A DNA stretch of 64,000 bases, taken from Isoetes taiwanensis. Taxonomy: Eukaryota; Streptophyta; Lycopodiopsida; Isoetales; Isoetaceae. The stretch is taken from the NCBI GenBank assembly GCA_021234155.1, contig JAJEKV010000030.1, positions 1,250,901 through 1,314,900 on the forward strand, read 5' to 3'. Below, one piece after another: positions 10,885-21,830 of this stretch (positions are counted from its first letter, which is position 1; each line of letters begins with the position of its first letter). The notes beneath the pieces are model-generated. The model did no database searches, was not told where the DNA came from, and was given only the letters and a program-made list of their open reading frames with translations. A program made the position numbers and the translations under genes.

Positions 10885-12199
10885 CATCATCATCATCTGA
10901 CAACACAGGTGGTAAGTTGGCTCTGATCTGTTCTTCATCCTTAGGATCTAGAAGGTGAAATACATGATGTCCTTTGATAGCATAATTTCCTTTCATTAGT
11001 GGGATTCTAACACCACATACTTGTGTAGAGTAAACCTTTGCAACTCCTTCTTGAGAATATAATTCATAACCTCTCTTTGAACTTGGAATTTTTTTGAAGT
11101 AAGTTCCTTCTAATATACTTTCACCTTTTAAGAACCACGTTCCATTATCTTTGAAGTCTTTTTCCACTACATACTTCTCCCTTGTACATGCAAGCAACCA
11201 AAAGTCATCCCCTTTAGGGTTGTTTTTAGTCTTTGCCTTTAAAGTAATCTCCACATCGACCCGGTCCGACAATATTAACACTGAATATAAGGGCCTTTGT
11301 GACTTTCTAACCTCAATTGCATCACAAGTAGATGAAGAAGCGGGTTCAATTTCCACCGTTCCCACTTATTCACATATCTTATATTCGCATCTATCCCAAT
11401 TCATCTAAACAAAAACTACAAAAGCATGAGAATCTTCGAACCTGTAATTGAGTTGTTGATCCCACTGGCTGAATGCGCGTACACTATGAATTTTTTGAGT
11501 ATCCTTCACCGTATGTGCTCCCCATTCCTTACGCCTATCGACTTCTCTGCTTTAGCTTCCAAAAAAAAAAAATTTAATATCTTTTTTTTTTGTTTTTGGT
11601 TCCTCTTTAGAAGAAAGCGTACGAGAAAATAACTCCTTGGCGGCCTCCACAATATCATGTGCATTCTCTATCTTTAGTATAGGAGTTGGACCATTCGATC
11701 CATCTCTTTAATTCCCTGACCTTGCCATCATGTTCTCCATGTGCTTAGGGATTTGGCCAGAGATGCTTTGGGATAAGCGCCCATGACGGACCTCAAGAAC
11801 ACAACCTTCCCACGTAATCAATGGTTTGATGCGAGTGCAAGGAACACAAACGCCTGGGCCGACAAGCCAAGTCCGCAGAACTCGCTTTTCGCCCACATGC
11901 GGTCGAGGCGATGCAGCGTCTTCCTTAAAGCTAAGAAAGCGGTACATTTCGAAGACATCAAAGGAAAATGTTTTATCTCACGAACGTCACCCCGGGACCT
12001 TACGGCGAAGGGTTCTTAGAAGGCCGCGATGACAGCCCACAGGGAACATCACTCCCGGCGGTGGAGGCAATACTTGCCAGCCTATACGACCCTCGGGGTG
12101 CACATGCAAAGATTACCCCCGCAAGAAGGCCCGGTCTTTGGAAATCACTGATTCGGGCGTGGAACAAGGCTTCTGCGTCTTGCCAATGGGAAAGCCCCG

Positions 12200-13930
12200 G
12201 ACTTGGATGGCATGCGGTGCGTAATTGCTTAAGTGGGCGGGGCCGTCCATAATACCAGTCTTGACCGGCTTGTTCAACAAGGCATTACAGAAGGTTTCCC
12301 GATGCGGTGGACCAATAAGCGAGTTGTTCCCATCTATAAGGCGGGTGACCCCTTGCCCGACCAATTACCGAACAATCATGGTTGATTCAGTGTTTGCAAA
12401 ATTGCTTCTTTGGGATTCGAAAGCGGCAGTTGATTGGCCGGGCAGAGGCAAAGCTGGCGAGAGATCTGGGCCCCTCACCCGAGGCGGGATTTGGACCTCG
12501 ACACTCAACCATTGACCACATCTTCACATTGCGAGCTCACGGTTGAAGACGGCGGGAACGCCGTCGGGATCTATATTGTTGCTTCGTGGATTTTGCAAAG
12601 GCATTTGACAACGCGGCTCTCGGGAAAAACTATGGGCAAGATTGTGGCATTTGGGGGTTTCGGTAGATTTGCGAGAATCAGCAGGTACAAGCTTTATGAA
12701 AGATGCTCGGGTGGTTGGTACCGACAAAGCCAACCATTTGATAGTAGTATCGGGGTTCGCCGGGGATGCCCTCTCTCCCCAACTTTGTTTGGGCTTTACA
12801 TTGATCAATTGGAGAGCGGGTTTGGCGATAATGGGGCTTGACGGGGCTCACCTTCTCTACCCGGATCATCAGCGGTTAATATATGCTGATGATGTGGACC
12901 TCTAGCTTACACACCAGCGGACATGCAGCGACATCTCGATGCCACGGACACATTTTGTCAAGCGGCCCGATATGCGTCAACTTGGCCAAGACTAAGGTGG
13001 TTTTCATATCATCTTCCACGACGGTAGAGGATCCCCTCCTTCCGATTCTCGGGAGGGGAGAATGTGGAAGTAGCATCCACATACAAATATTTGGGAGTGG
13101 AGTTTCCGTCTACTATGCCTTTGGGACACATCCATACGACTCTACGAGTTACTGGCTGGAAAGCACTATATGCAATGCAAAACAATAGTCATAGAGCGGA
13201 GTTGTATGATTGGACCCATCATCACACACATGTTCAAAGTCTTAGTGGAGCTGTCCTTTTATCACGGGGTGGAAGTATGGGGCTGATGAGTATCCCTAAG
13301 CTACTTGGAATGACTTGGGAAGGCGGTGCGAGAAAGCCTTCTTGATGCGAGCACTAGGGGTGAAGTCCACAGTCCATATCAAATTCTCTCTGCGGGGAAG
13401 CGAGGATTCTTGCCTCTTGGAGGGCGACCCTTGATCGCCACATTGTCTATTTTAGGAAGGTGGTCAACATGGGCGATGCTCGTCTCCCAAAACTAGCTTA
13501 TATCATGGCAATGGGGCCTAGCGCCTCAAGGCTCTTTGGAGGAAAAGAGAGCTCAATGGATGGCTAGATGAAATGTGCGGGAACACGAGGTGCATACATG
13601 TGCAAGCAGAGGCGAATCGCCATAGCTTGAGGCAATATCTTGGCGCTTGCTTCATCGGCAAGCTTTGGGATGCCGCCCTTGAGCAGGTCAAGGCGGCACA
13701 CTACCGGCCACCACATAAATCCCACATTGGAGCGAGGCCCACAATGCTACTGCACCCACTTGCCCATGAAAAACGCGGACTCATTGCCTCCATTCGCGCG
13801 GGGGCACATCATCTTGAATTGAGAGGCAGGCGGATGGATTGGTGAGCCGCGTCGGGACGGGCTTCGTCAATCTTTGCCAAATGGGAGTCATTGAGGATGA
13901 ATCTCATACCCTTCAAAGTTGCCTTGACAT
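12200..13930 (+). pseudogene. LINE C reverse transcriptase, frameshifted
   Basis: The RT blocks appear in order. NGKAPDLDGM-like sequence lies near 12190, PTNYRTIMVDSVFAKL at about 12360, and a HSTIDHIFTL-like block at about 12510. Motif A FVDFAKAFDN is at about 12585. IGVRRGCPLSPTLFGLYID is at about 12750-12810, and YADD at 12882-12893. Downstream come YKYLGVEF (13085), GWKALYAMQNNSHRAELYDW, the RKVVNMGDARLPKLAY block (13460), and the C-terminal GACFIGKLWDAALEQVKAAH (13650). At least five frameshifts separate them. The motif set is the most complete in the window for this family. Confidence 0.8.
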
Positions 13931-14155
13931 ATGATCAAATCCGGATCGCTATCTTTGAGTTGGTTAGGCACGGCCGGCCGCTACATGTGACATTGAGCAC
14001 GCGGCATCCGTGCGGATACTAGGATCATACCTTCGGGGAGGTCATGGACATGCGAGATCAGCTATGTCACCGGGACGCTTACTTGACATGTACATACACA
14101 TTTATTTCATGATGATGTATACTTATGCGGTTTGACAACATTCTTATTCGCCCGC

Positions 14156-14287
14156 GGTTTTCCCTCGAAAACCCTTGAGTGGTTTTTTAACCGGACGATA
14201 ATAAGTTTCTTCTGCGCTCGCCACGGGTCCCATAGGCCGATTGGTCTCAGTGGACGATAAAAAAACTATTCTATTCTATTCTATTCC
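14156..14287 (+). repeat. LINE C 3' end: hairpin, conserved block, (CTATT)n tail
   Basis: TTTTCCCTCGAAAACCCTTG followed by GGTTTTTTAACCGG (14157-14195), then GGGTCCCATAGGCCGATTGG to GGACGATAAAA (14225-14262), then four CTATT units. It is equivalent to the copy A end, but with a different tail repeat. Confidence 0.9.
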
Positions 14288-15239
14288 TTTCCGTGGTTTG
14301 AACCAAAGTAATTCCACATCATATGAATTAGAGTCTGATAAGAGTATCTAGCAATAAAATAAAATGGCCTTGCAGCTTTGAATTGTGATGCAGCACCATC
14401 AGAAAAAACCCAGTGCCTACGTGGTTTTAGTCCTTGCTCTTCCATATAATTGAAGTGCATATTAAAGCAATATTGCACGAATAAGGTATCATGTTTGCGG
14501 TCATCTGATATATAATAATGTGTTTCTTTTACTACTTCACCATTCTCAGCCACATGATAAGTAATGTGGACAAGAATGGTCACTTGCACGCTTGTCCAGT
14601 ATTGAGATTGCACCTGTGTTCTCTCTTTCAATGTGTAATTTTCATAAAATCTACCGACACACTATGACATCCGAAGGGAGATTATCGAGCATTTCTAAAC
14701 GAAACTGCAGCTGATTTATCTTGCCATTTGTATTTGAAATTGTGGAGGGGAAATTTTTCCAACCTGTCTTTGAGTTTGCTTATTAGCACTGCTGGTGTGG
14801 TCTCTTTGTATTGGTGTTTCAAAACCCATGTTCATAATCGATGTACTCCCATTTCACAACCTCTTCACTCTCTAATTCCTTGGGGCAGATTTCAAACTTC
14901 TTTATCCCACACTCACTACAAGTACCGTCAAGACAATCCTTACTATAGAATTCATCAATCTCACCCCCTTCGGCAAACAATACATTTCCAAAGATCACTT
15001 TGATGTCGTAAAAATCTTGCACTCACAAGTACATGACTTTGAGTGCTTCTTCTAATTTAGTTAAACCATCCAGTGACATTTGTAACGACATGATGTATGC
15101 AACAACAAGTGTTATACTACGCTAGCTTCACTACAAAACCGGACTTCAAATTTTGAAAAGCTGAAGCTCCAACTTTGACATTTGAATGTTTTGCTTTGAA
15201 AGCTTTGTAGAGTTGCATCTAAGAACAAAACAATAGTTG

Positions 15240-15620
15240 ATTATCAATCTCAAACCCCAAACCGCAAACATGAACCTCAAACTACAATAATGAAATTCCA
15301 AACCACAAAATAAAACAATATCCATTAGAAACCTTAAAATCACAATCTAACCTAAAACCACAATCCATCAAACTATAATCTAGACCCACAATGTAATCCA
15401 CAACCACAATCACAAGAAAATTGAAACCAAAAACCACATTCCAATCCAAAACCACAATCTAATCAAAACCATAATCTAGAACCACAATGTAATCTACAAC
15501 CACAACCAAGTTTAAACCACAATGCAACGAATCACAATATGACTTGAACCACAGTTTAATCTAACCACAATGTAATCCAAAACCACAATCTATTCCAACC
15601 ATAATGCAATCTATCTTGGA
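15240..15620 (-). repeat. AAACCACA-rich degenerate repeat tract
   Basis: Irregular copies of AAACCACAATCTAA / CCACAATGTAATC fill this stretch, the reverse-complement counterpart of 7850-8400. It falls in what must be an intron of the transposase gene, between the VSPNTKDV and CIHH coding blocks. Confidence 0.6.
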
Positions 15621-16949
15621 TCTAAAACTATAATATACTATCTACAATACACAATCTATAATCTGTTATAGAGGATCTAGAGAAAACTGTGATCAAATCA
15701 AGCTTGAAAGAGTAGATAGATAATAGAGTAGTAACTAACTTGGCTTTGCTCTAAGTAATGTGTAGCATGCTCTTCTCTGATATTTCTTTTAAGTCTTCTA
15801 GATTTCACATCCTTTGTGTTTGGAGAGACCCTAGTATTCGAAATCCAAAAATCCTGTACAAGAGCAATGACAGAATCAGAAATGGAATCACATCTTCTTC
15901 CCCTTCTATAGTACACCCATTTTCCTGAATTGCAATTTATCTCAAATTTGTCTCTCTTTGCGGTGATCAAATTTCTTGGATGAACATCAAGAACTTTTCC
16001 CATTTTTTACGTAGGCTGCTTTTTACGTTCATTGCCTATTGCCATTTGCTAAACAAGATTTTTTAGCGACCATACAATCTAGACTAGTTGATTGCTTCAT
16101 GATATGGATTGAATCTCTGATATTATCTATTATGGTTGTTTTTGCTTCCAGATTCTTCAAGAGATCCCCAACTATCTCTTCCATAGCTTTATGTTCTAGT
16201 ACATCAAACAATATTTCTCGTTTAATCTGGAGATTCATTGTTTTTGTTTGCCTCAAGAATGAATTGACGGTGTTTAACACTACTCTCCTTTTTGTTGCAC
16301 CCACTTTTATCCAACCCATCTTGACCTCCAATCTTCACCAATGCCTCATTAGCTTCTTTTTGTCTTTTTCTCTGTCTTTGTTTCTTCAGACGTTCTTGCT
16401 CTGTATCTCTCTTTTTTCTCTTCTTGATATTCTTTATAGTATTGTCCACAATACTAGGATCATGACCGATTGATATATCATCTGCATTCTCAAGATTGGC
16501 ACTAGAAATAGTTGCATGTTCTAAACCACAATCTGAAACTTCCCCAGATTGAATTTCTTTCAACAATGATCTCAAACTCACCCTAACAAATGGATCTTCA
16601 TTCTGGATATTCTGGATTTCTTCATATGCCATATCTAAGAATACATCTTTCTTCTCCATTTTTCAGAAATGTGCTTCACACTGTAGACTCACCAAAATAA
16701 TACTGAGCAAAAGAATGAGGAACAAACTCCCTCTACGTTTCCACCGTTTGAGCATTTGAAAAGATTCCCTCCATTATTAATGAAGTGGTTGGTTATTATT
16801 AGAATTACTCATCGGTTACTGGAAAAGGCATCAACGTAATCAATGTTATACAAATTCTCAAACCACAAATGCATTTCTTAAACCACAAATACAAGCTATA
16901 CTTTTAAGCTATTTGGGGGGGGGGGACACGGGGGACACCAAAACTGATC

Positions 16950-16968
16950 CACTATAGCGTGAATCCAC
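16950..16968 (-). repeat. Right terminal inverted repeat of DNA transposon
   Basis: Its reverse complement is GTGGATTCACGCTATAGTG, matching 6520-6538 at 16 of 19 positions. Just inside is an 11-G run and two GGGGGACAC repeats (16915-16939). LINE B coding resumes immediately outside. Confidence 0.65.
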
Positions 16969-18086
16969 GAAGATCTTGGATAATAAATTGAAGTACTGGG
17001 CAGAAACAGAAAATCTAAGAGCACAGGTGCAAATGGTTTTCTGGCCTGAACACTCGACCACAGACCACTTGGTCACCCTCTGAATACTAATAGAGCAAAA
17101 CAACTCACAAGGTAAGAAGATCATATTCTGCTTTGTAGATTTTAAAAAGGCATTTGATACCATCCCACGAGAAAGACTGTTACAGAGGCTGGTAGACCTA
17201 AGAGCGCCAGAGAGCATGATAGATTACATTTCAAGATTATATCAGAGAGTGTACGCCAAAATGGAGCAAGAGGAACAGACAAGAGATTGTGACACAGGAG
17301 TAAAACAAGGGTGCCCATTATGCCCAACACTTTTTGGCATATACATTGACGCCTTACAGGAATTCATAGAAGAAAGATATGGAGATATGGATGCTCCGAC
17401 TCTAGGAGACATCAGAGTACCCATAATGCTAACGTAGACGACTTGAGCATGATGGCTACCAAGACCAGGGATATGCACAGGTTTCTAGGGCTACTAGAAG
17501 CTTTCTGCAGTAAGACAGGATTGTCAGTGAACCTAACAAAGACCAAGATAGTCACATTCAGAACTAAGGCTGGACACAAACCCTTCAAGTATATGGGTGC
17601 AGATTTGGAGGAAGCTGCAGAATATAAATACCTAGGATATGACGCTCATGATACTGGCAAATGGTCTAAAGGAGCAGATGCCAGGTTTCAGTCAGCCATT
17701 GCAACATGAGCAAAATAATTGATTGGGATATTAAATGCTATCTATTCAGCATGGTGCGTCAACACAGTTGTAGAGGCATGGAGACCTGGTCTATCATACA
17801 AGAAATGGGAGAAGCAGGAAGGTATTTTGAGGCAATGGCACCAGCAATAATTCAAAGTGAGGATGAGCACACCTTTGACAGCCATGGTATACGAGACAGG
17901 CCAGAGACCAATGGAGACTAGAGCATGGGAAAGGACCATCAAATATTTGCTGAGAGATAACATGGGTGGATATACAGAGAAGCTATCTACAATTGCAATT
18001 CAGGAATTGGCTAAACTCCACATTACTGCAGATGGTGGATGGTTCAGAGAAGTAGCAGTATGGACCAGAGAGATGGGGATGAATAT
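16969..18086 (+). pseudogene. LINE B, 3' portion (RT palm, thumb and C-terminus)
   Basis: Continues the RT broken at 6519. KILDNKLKYWAETENLRAQ is followed by HSTTDHLVTL, motif A IFCFVDFKKAFDTIPRE (about 17130-17175), and VKQGCPLCPTLFGIYIDAL (about 17300-17350). At the catalytic box only a degenerate ANVDDLSMM can be read (about 17428-17455), so YADD is lost. Then LEAFCSKTGLSVNLTKTKI (17495-17550) and YKYLGYD (17625). The last recognisable LINE-like part is the frame ending at 18087-18090. No poly(A) or family tail follows; a P element starts there. Confidence 0.8.
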
Positions 18087-18345
18087 CTAGCATAATGATG
18101 GGGGTCATCTTTGTGTTTTTGTAACGATATTTACAAAGGTTTTCCTATGATTTCATTGTCGTATTCATCTAGGCATACTAAATAAAGTATTTCTAGAGTG
18201 GCGCTTATCTTGACCATTCATTTTTATGAGAGGCTGACATCGATCGGATCAACGATTAAATTTATAATGTTTTGTCTATTAAGTTTTTTAAAAGGGTTGT
18301 AATTGGCACCCCTTTACTCTTTTCAATGGCGCAGATTGAATGCAT
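18087..18345 (+). repeat. Dispersed P element, copy P1 (5' region)
   Basis: Starts TAGCATAATGATGGGGG and shares with 23212-23400 and 60023-60180 a body of about 120 bp (GGTTTTCCTATGATTT.., GTATTCATCTAGGCATACTAAATA, GTATTTCTAGAGTG). In each case TAGGGTT-type leader sequence follows 150-350 bp later. Together these look like a mobile family with a common 5' end, or a duplicated promoter carried to several genes. Confidence 0.6.
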
Positions 18346-18850
18346 GGTTTTAAATTTAACGGTTTACAATTGGGGTATTCTTTAAAAAAGGAAAAAAAAA
18401 ACAAGAAAAAACCCTTGCCATGCAACCATCGTGTGCCCAAACTTTAGGGTTCCATAACCAGCCGGCGCCCTCTCCAAGATTTCCCAAGATTTCCGCCCTT
18501 GCTTCATCTTCGCATTCCGGCGGATTTCCCCTTCATTTGGAGCACTTTTCTAGGGTTCCCGGTTCTTGAAATCTTATCTTCTGGTAGATCAAAACAGATG
18601 CTTTCTATGACGGTTTGGCTTCTGTTGTTCTAAATTTAACTTGTGCTTGATTCTATTTCACAGATTTATAACTGAGTAGTGACACATTCAGGCGGTCTGC
18701 AACCCCTTACAAAACCTTCCGGTGGCATCTCTTGCATGCTTTAGTTGTAGCTCCAGAAGCTTTAAAGTTATAGTGGCAGCTTATTCCTCAGGAAACGACT
18801 CTACAACTAGGGTATATGATTCAAAACTTATGCATGGAAACTTGTAGCCA
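18346..18850 (+). promoter_or_regulatory. Leader-like region upstream of F-box/kelch fragment
   Basis: No ORF. It contains TTTAGGGTTCC (18443-18453) and a GC-richer block with two ATTTCCxxxxTTTCC stretches, which is 5'-UTR-like. It also has an A-rich tract at 18390-18410. Tentative; the same kind of sequence follows P2 and P3. Confidence 0.3.
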
Positions 18851-19252
18851 ATGCTAAGACCCCTGTGTGTCAACTTCTCTGGCAAACCATTTTATAAGGG
18901 GTATCTGTATTGTCGTGCTTGTTTTCCACTTAGAGTTATGGCATACAGTGCTGTGTTAGCACCTTACCTTGCTGAACATGGTGGATGTGCAATCATGGTT
19001 GGAGGTCTTAGGAAAGCTGGTGGCAGAGAATTCAATTCAGAAAGTTTTTATATCTGGCAACTACACCAGAGTGCCAAGTCTTGGAAGGAGGTGACCAGAA
19101 TGCCTCAGAAAACTTGCAAGAAATTTTTGCAGCTTATTAAGTTTGATAGATTCAGGTGCATTGGATACACTCAACCGAAAGGCGAGGGGTTTTTAAGTGA
19201 ATCTACAGAGAAGCATGCAGGTGTTCTATACGGGCTGCTCCGAAAAATTTAG
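18851..19252 (+). pseudogene. F-box/kelch protein fragment
   Basis: A 133-codon frame. Its centre (ESFYIWQLHQSAKSWKEVTR, RMPQKTCKKFLQL, FRCIG) matches a kelch blade of plant F-box/kelch proteins: IWxLxxxxxSWxEVxRMP followed by CIG. It is preceded by a GGLRKAG segment, as in those proteins. The N-terminal F-box and further kelch blades are missing, and the frame is only about a third of the usual 350-400 residues. It is probably a captured or decayed piece. The first 40 residues are not recognised. Confidence 0.5.
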
Positions 19253-19593
19253 AGCTACTGCAACATCACCTATCTAGCACTTCTTTGGTTTTACTTACAG
19301 TACATGTCTAGTCATGGTAATCATGTTGCGATTTTCACAAGTTCGTATCTACAATTGCTACTAGTAGTATATAGGCTTCAAATCCCATAAGATGTGCTAC
19401 TGCTGTCACAGATGTACATAGATGTACATGGATATTATGTATGTGGGTTCAAATCCCACAAAGCTTACAAATTTGACTTGATATCTTATAATATTTTAGT
19501 TATAATATTTTATAATTTCTTATTTCATATTTCATATTTTAATTATTGTATTTCATAACTCTATAATATTTTTTCAAAATTCAATTCTTACTC
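19253..19593. other. Non-coding stretch with tRNA-like T-arm
   Basis: AT-rich, no ORF. GTGGGTTCAAATCCCAC (19443-19459) is a perfect tRNA T-arm: a 5-bp stem, a 7-nt loop and a Pol III B-box GGTTCAAATCC. A weaker copy, GGCTTCAAATCCCAT, lies near 19374. No full cloverleaf or clear A-box is seen, so this is likely a SINE remnant. Confidence 0.4.
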
Positions 19594-19940
19594 TAACATA
19601 AACCATTGCACTATAAAAGAACATAGGAAAATCCCCTTTGACCCCCTTTGGTTTGGGTGCATATTCACAGGGGGTCACGAGGGGGCGTGAGAGCCCTTAA
19701 ATTATATTATACACGTATCAAATTCACACCTTATAGTATATTAACTGAAATCTTATAGTATTTTGCACACCTAAGCATACAGTATACAAAAATTCATACA
19801 AGGATACCCCACAAACGAGGAACGCTATCTACGGTCCACATCAAGGAATATAAGGCATATATGCCCATCCGAAGGCTCTCGTTGCCCGGAGTGACCCCCC
19901 GTGTGAATATGCACCCAAACCAAAGGGGGTCAAAGGGGGA
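19594..19940 (+). repeat. Foldback MITE copy M1
   Basis: Long inverted arms: CCCTTTGACCCCCTTTGGTT.. (from 19634) against ..AACCAAAGGGGGTCAAAGGG (to about 19938). The core (CATACCCCACAAACGAGGAA, CTCTCGTTGCCCGGAGT) is shared with M2 and M3. The outer part of the right arm is missing; other sequence begins at 19941. Confidence 0.85.
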
Positions 19941-20146
19941 GCACAGCGGCCTAAAAACACTCTGGTTGAGAGAAATATTCAACCCGGACCAACAGATAGG
20001 AAAACAAGATAAGCCCTCCGAAAGGATTATAACAAAACAACATGATGCGCTTGTAGCACCTCCATAAGAGAGCTCGCCCATGCTACATCAGTCCGGTGGC
20101 CTCACGGCACTAGGGACACTAACTGTATTCTATTCTATTCTATTTG
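19941..20146 (+). mobile_element. Short insertion with (TATTC)n tail, SINE-like
   Basis: About 180 bp with no ORF, ending in TATTCTATTCTATTCTATTTG (20127-20147). That is the same type of tail as LINE C. Its position replaces the outer right arm of M1. It may be a short non-autonomous element mobilised by the LINE family, but no Pol III boxes are clear. Confidence 0.35.
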
Positions 20147-21830
20147 TTCCTTTGAGTTATATCGTATGTTTCCAGTGTATTTGTATTTCTCATGCGTTTG
20201 TTCCTCTTACCTTATTCTTCATGTATCCTACTCATAGGCTCGTGATAGTTTAAAAGGGGATTTCTTATTTAGTTTCAATCTCTGCCTTGTTCTATTTGTT
20301 CTTTGTATCTATTCATCATGGAGATCCTTATGAGGAGAGAGAAACTATTAGAGGACATGATGCAAGGGATAGAGCCAAAACGTTATGTTATTAATTCCAT
20401 CTCAATTGCGGAGGAAAGTTAAGCAGCTTGCTGATGGACAAAGGCAGACAAAGTTGGATGGCAAGTTATCAAATCCACACTCATTTTAGGATTCTATTGC
20501 AGCTGCCCAGTTCCAGTTCCAATTCCAGTTCCAGTTCCAGTTCCAGTTTCAGTCTCAATCCAAGTCCCAGTCCTTAATCTATTATAGTTCAACTTATCAT
20601 TGCTACAAAGGTACCACCTTGTATTGTATGCCCAGATCCAAACTCTAGTACCAATTTGGCTTCATGCATTATTTCTATTTCTAGTCCATTATTGCACTCT
20701 AACCTCTTTGATGCACTAGTCTTTGGATATGTTATTCTTTGTGTTCAAGATCTTGTTCCAATACTATCTCCAATTCTTGAGTGTGCTCATGATCTAGACC
20801 TTGTTCCGTGCTAGATTCTCTTAGTCTTGTTCCGATGTTAACCTATGTCTCATTGTAGACAATGATCTTAGTATTGATTCAACTCATGGCCTTGAAGTTA
20901 ACTTCTCCTATACCCATGGTAATGTTTTTATATCAAACCATAATTGGAGGAAAAACCATCATCGTTGAGTAGTTTGATGATGGACAAAGCAGATAAAATT
21001 GGATGTCAATTTATCAAAACTCCATACTCAGTTCAAGGTCTATTGTAGCTCCAGTTTCAGTTCAACCCCCAGTCCTAAGCCCAATCCCAGAACTTGATTG
21101 TATTCTTATTCATTCGATTATTGCTACAGAGGTGCCACCTTCTATTGTATACTCAAATCTAGATTAATAATTGCAGTTTGGATTCATGCTTTATTTCTAT
21201 TGCTAATATATTATTGCACTCTAATATCTCTGATGATTTAGTCCTTGAGTTTTTAGTCTTTGTGTTCAAGATCTTGTTCCAACATCTTGCTCCAGTAGTA
21301 CCTTGTCTCCAGCATTCTTGTTTGTGTTCACTTATTCTTGTTTTGCCCGTGGGCTCTTGCATATATTCGTTGTGATTGTATCATATTTGGACTTACTCCT
21401 TTGTGCGATATTATATATTTTGTCTATTTGTATTTCTATTCATTCTTCTCGTATTTCTCTTGCATTATTGTTGTATGCTACTTGTAGGCTCGTGATAATG
21501 TGTAGATGACGTTACATTGCTGACACTATGGCACGCTTGTTGCTGACATGGCCTTACTTTGTCTAAGTAGCCTTTGATTATTTATTTAATTGACAAGTAG
21601 TGTTGATGCCAAACATTTTGGCAGTCTTTAATTAATTATGATCTATATCATATGTTTTTTGTCTATTTGTATTTCTCTCATTCTTCTTGTATTTCTCTTG
21701 CATTATTCTTGTATGCTACTCGTAGGCTCATGACGTCACATTACTGACACTATAGCACACTTGTTGCTGACATGGCCTTACTTTGTCTAAGAAGCCTCTG
21801 ATTATTTAGTTAGTTGAAAATGGTAGTCTT
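20147..21830 (+). repeat. Ty3/gypsy LTR and gag/protease scraps, internally duplicated
   Basis: 20160-20250 and 21300-21495 resemble the gypsy LTR end at 36330-36430 (TTCTTGTATxx..ATAGGCTCGTGATAGTTT). A (TTCCAG)n tract (20508-20560) and GCTCCAGTTTC-like repeats resemble the spacer of the intact relic near 38000. Two diverged direct repeats are visible: 20433-20775 with 20975-21290, and about 21410-21610 with 21645-21830. No frame is open. Confidence 0.5.

Larger units (their letters stand above)
11716..14287 (+). mobile_element. LINE copy C, 5'-truncated, inside the transposase gene
   Basis: A 2.57-kb LINE of the same family as copy A, lacking the endonuclease. It starts just upstream of the NQWFDASARN block (11820) and ends with the family 3' block (14225-14262) and a (CTATT)n tail (14266-14287). 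ATTCC flanks it on both sides (11711-11715 and 14283-14287) and is a candidate target-site duplication. The host transposase reads HGK on the right side and LKRW on the left. Its insertion is therefore younger than the DNA transposon. Confidence 0.85.
10766..16659 (-). pseudogene. DDE-type transposase-like gene, interrupted by LINE C
   Basis: Read right to left. A basic, Glu/Lys-rich N-terminus (16659-16029, with KKRKKRDTEQERLKK). Then a block with DFWISNTRVSPNTKDVKS (about 15780-15850), an AAACCACA-rich intron, and a CCCIHH-type cysteine/histidine segment (about 15080). Next come CLDGTCSECG (about 14925) and DFYENY (about 14645) followed by QSQYWTSVQVTILVHITY. FSDGAASQFK (about 14395) and WNYFGSNHGK (about 14300) come last on this side. 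These blocks match a DDE transposase-like family I know from seed-free plants and animals; the Asp of DFxENY and of SDG would be catalytic. LINE C then interrupts. Beyond it the reading resumes (ENAHDIVEAAKELFSR, 11625-11675) and ends in a DDFWLLACTREKY domain plus an Asp-Gly tail. Several frameshifts make it inactive. Confidence 0.65.
6520..16968 (-). mobile_element. Large two-gene DNA transposon inserted in LINE B
   Basis: A 10.4-kb insertion splits a LINE reading frame exactly where the RT reads ..AKWFG | KILDNKLKYWAE. Its ends carry 19-bp inverted repeats (GTGGATTCA..., 16 of 19 matching). Inside are clustered subterminal repeats on the left, TGTGGTTT-rich sequence on the left mirrored by AAACCACA-rich sequence on the right, a plus-strand coiled-coil/RING-like gene, and a minus-strand transposase-like gene. 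About 2.6 kb is a later LINE, and 9.5-10.7 kb may hold other insertions. No target-site duplication is obvious. The superfamily is not one I can name with certainty. Confidence 0.7.

Noticed and set aside
10684-10926. Plus-strand frame with a long poly-His run
   Set aside because: It is the shadow of the (CACCAT)19 microsatellite; the coding sense lies on the minus strand as the transposase C-terminus.
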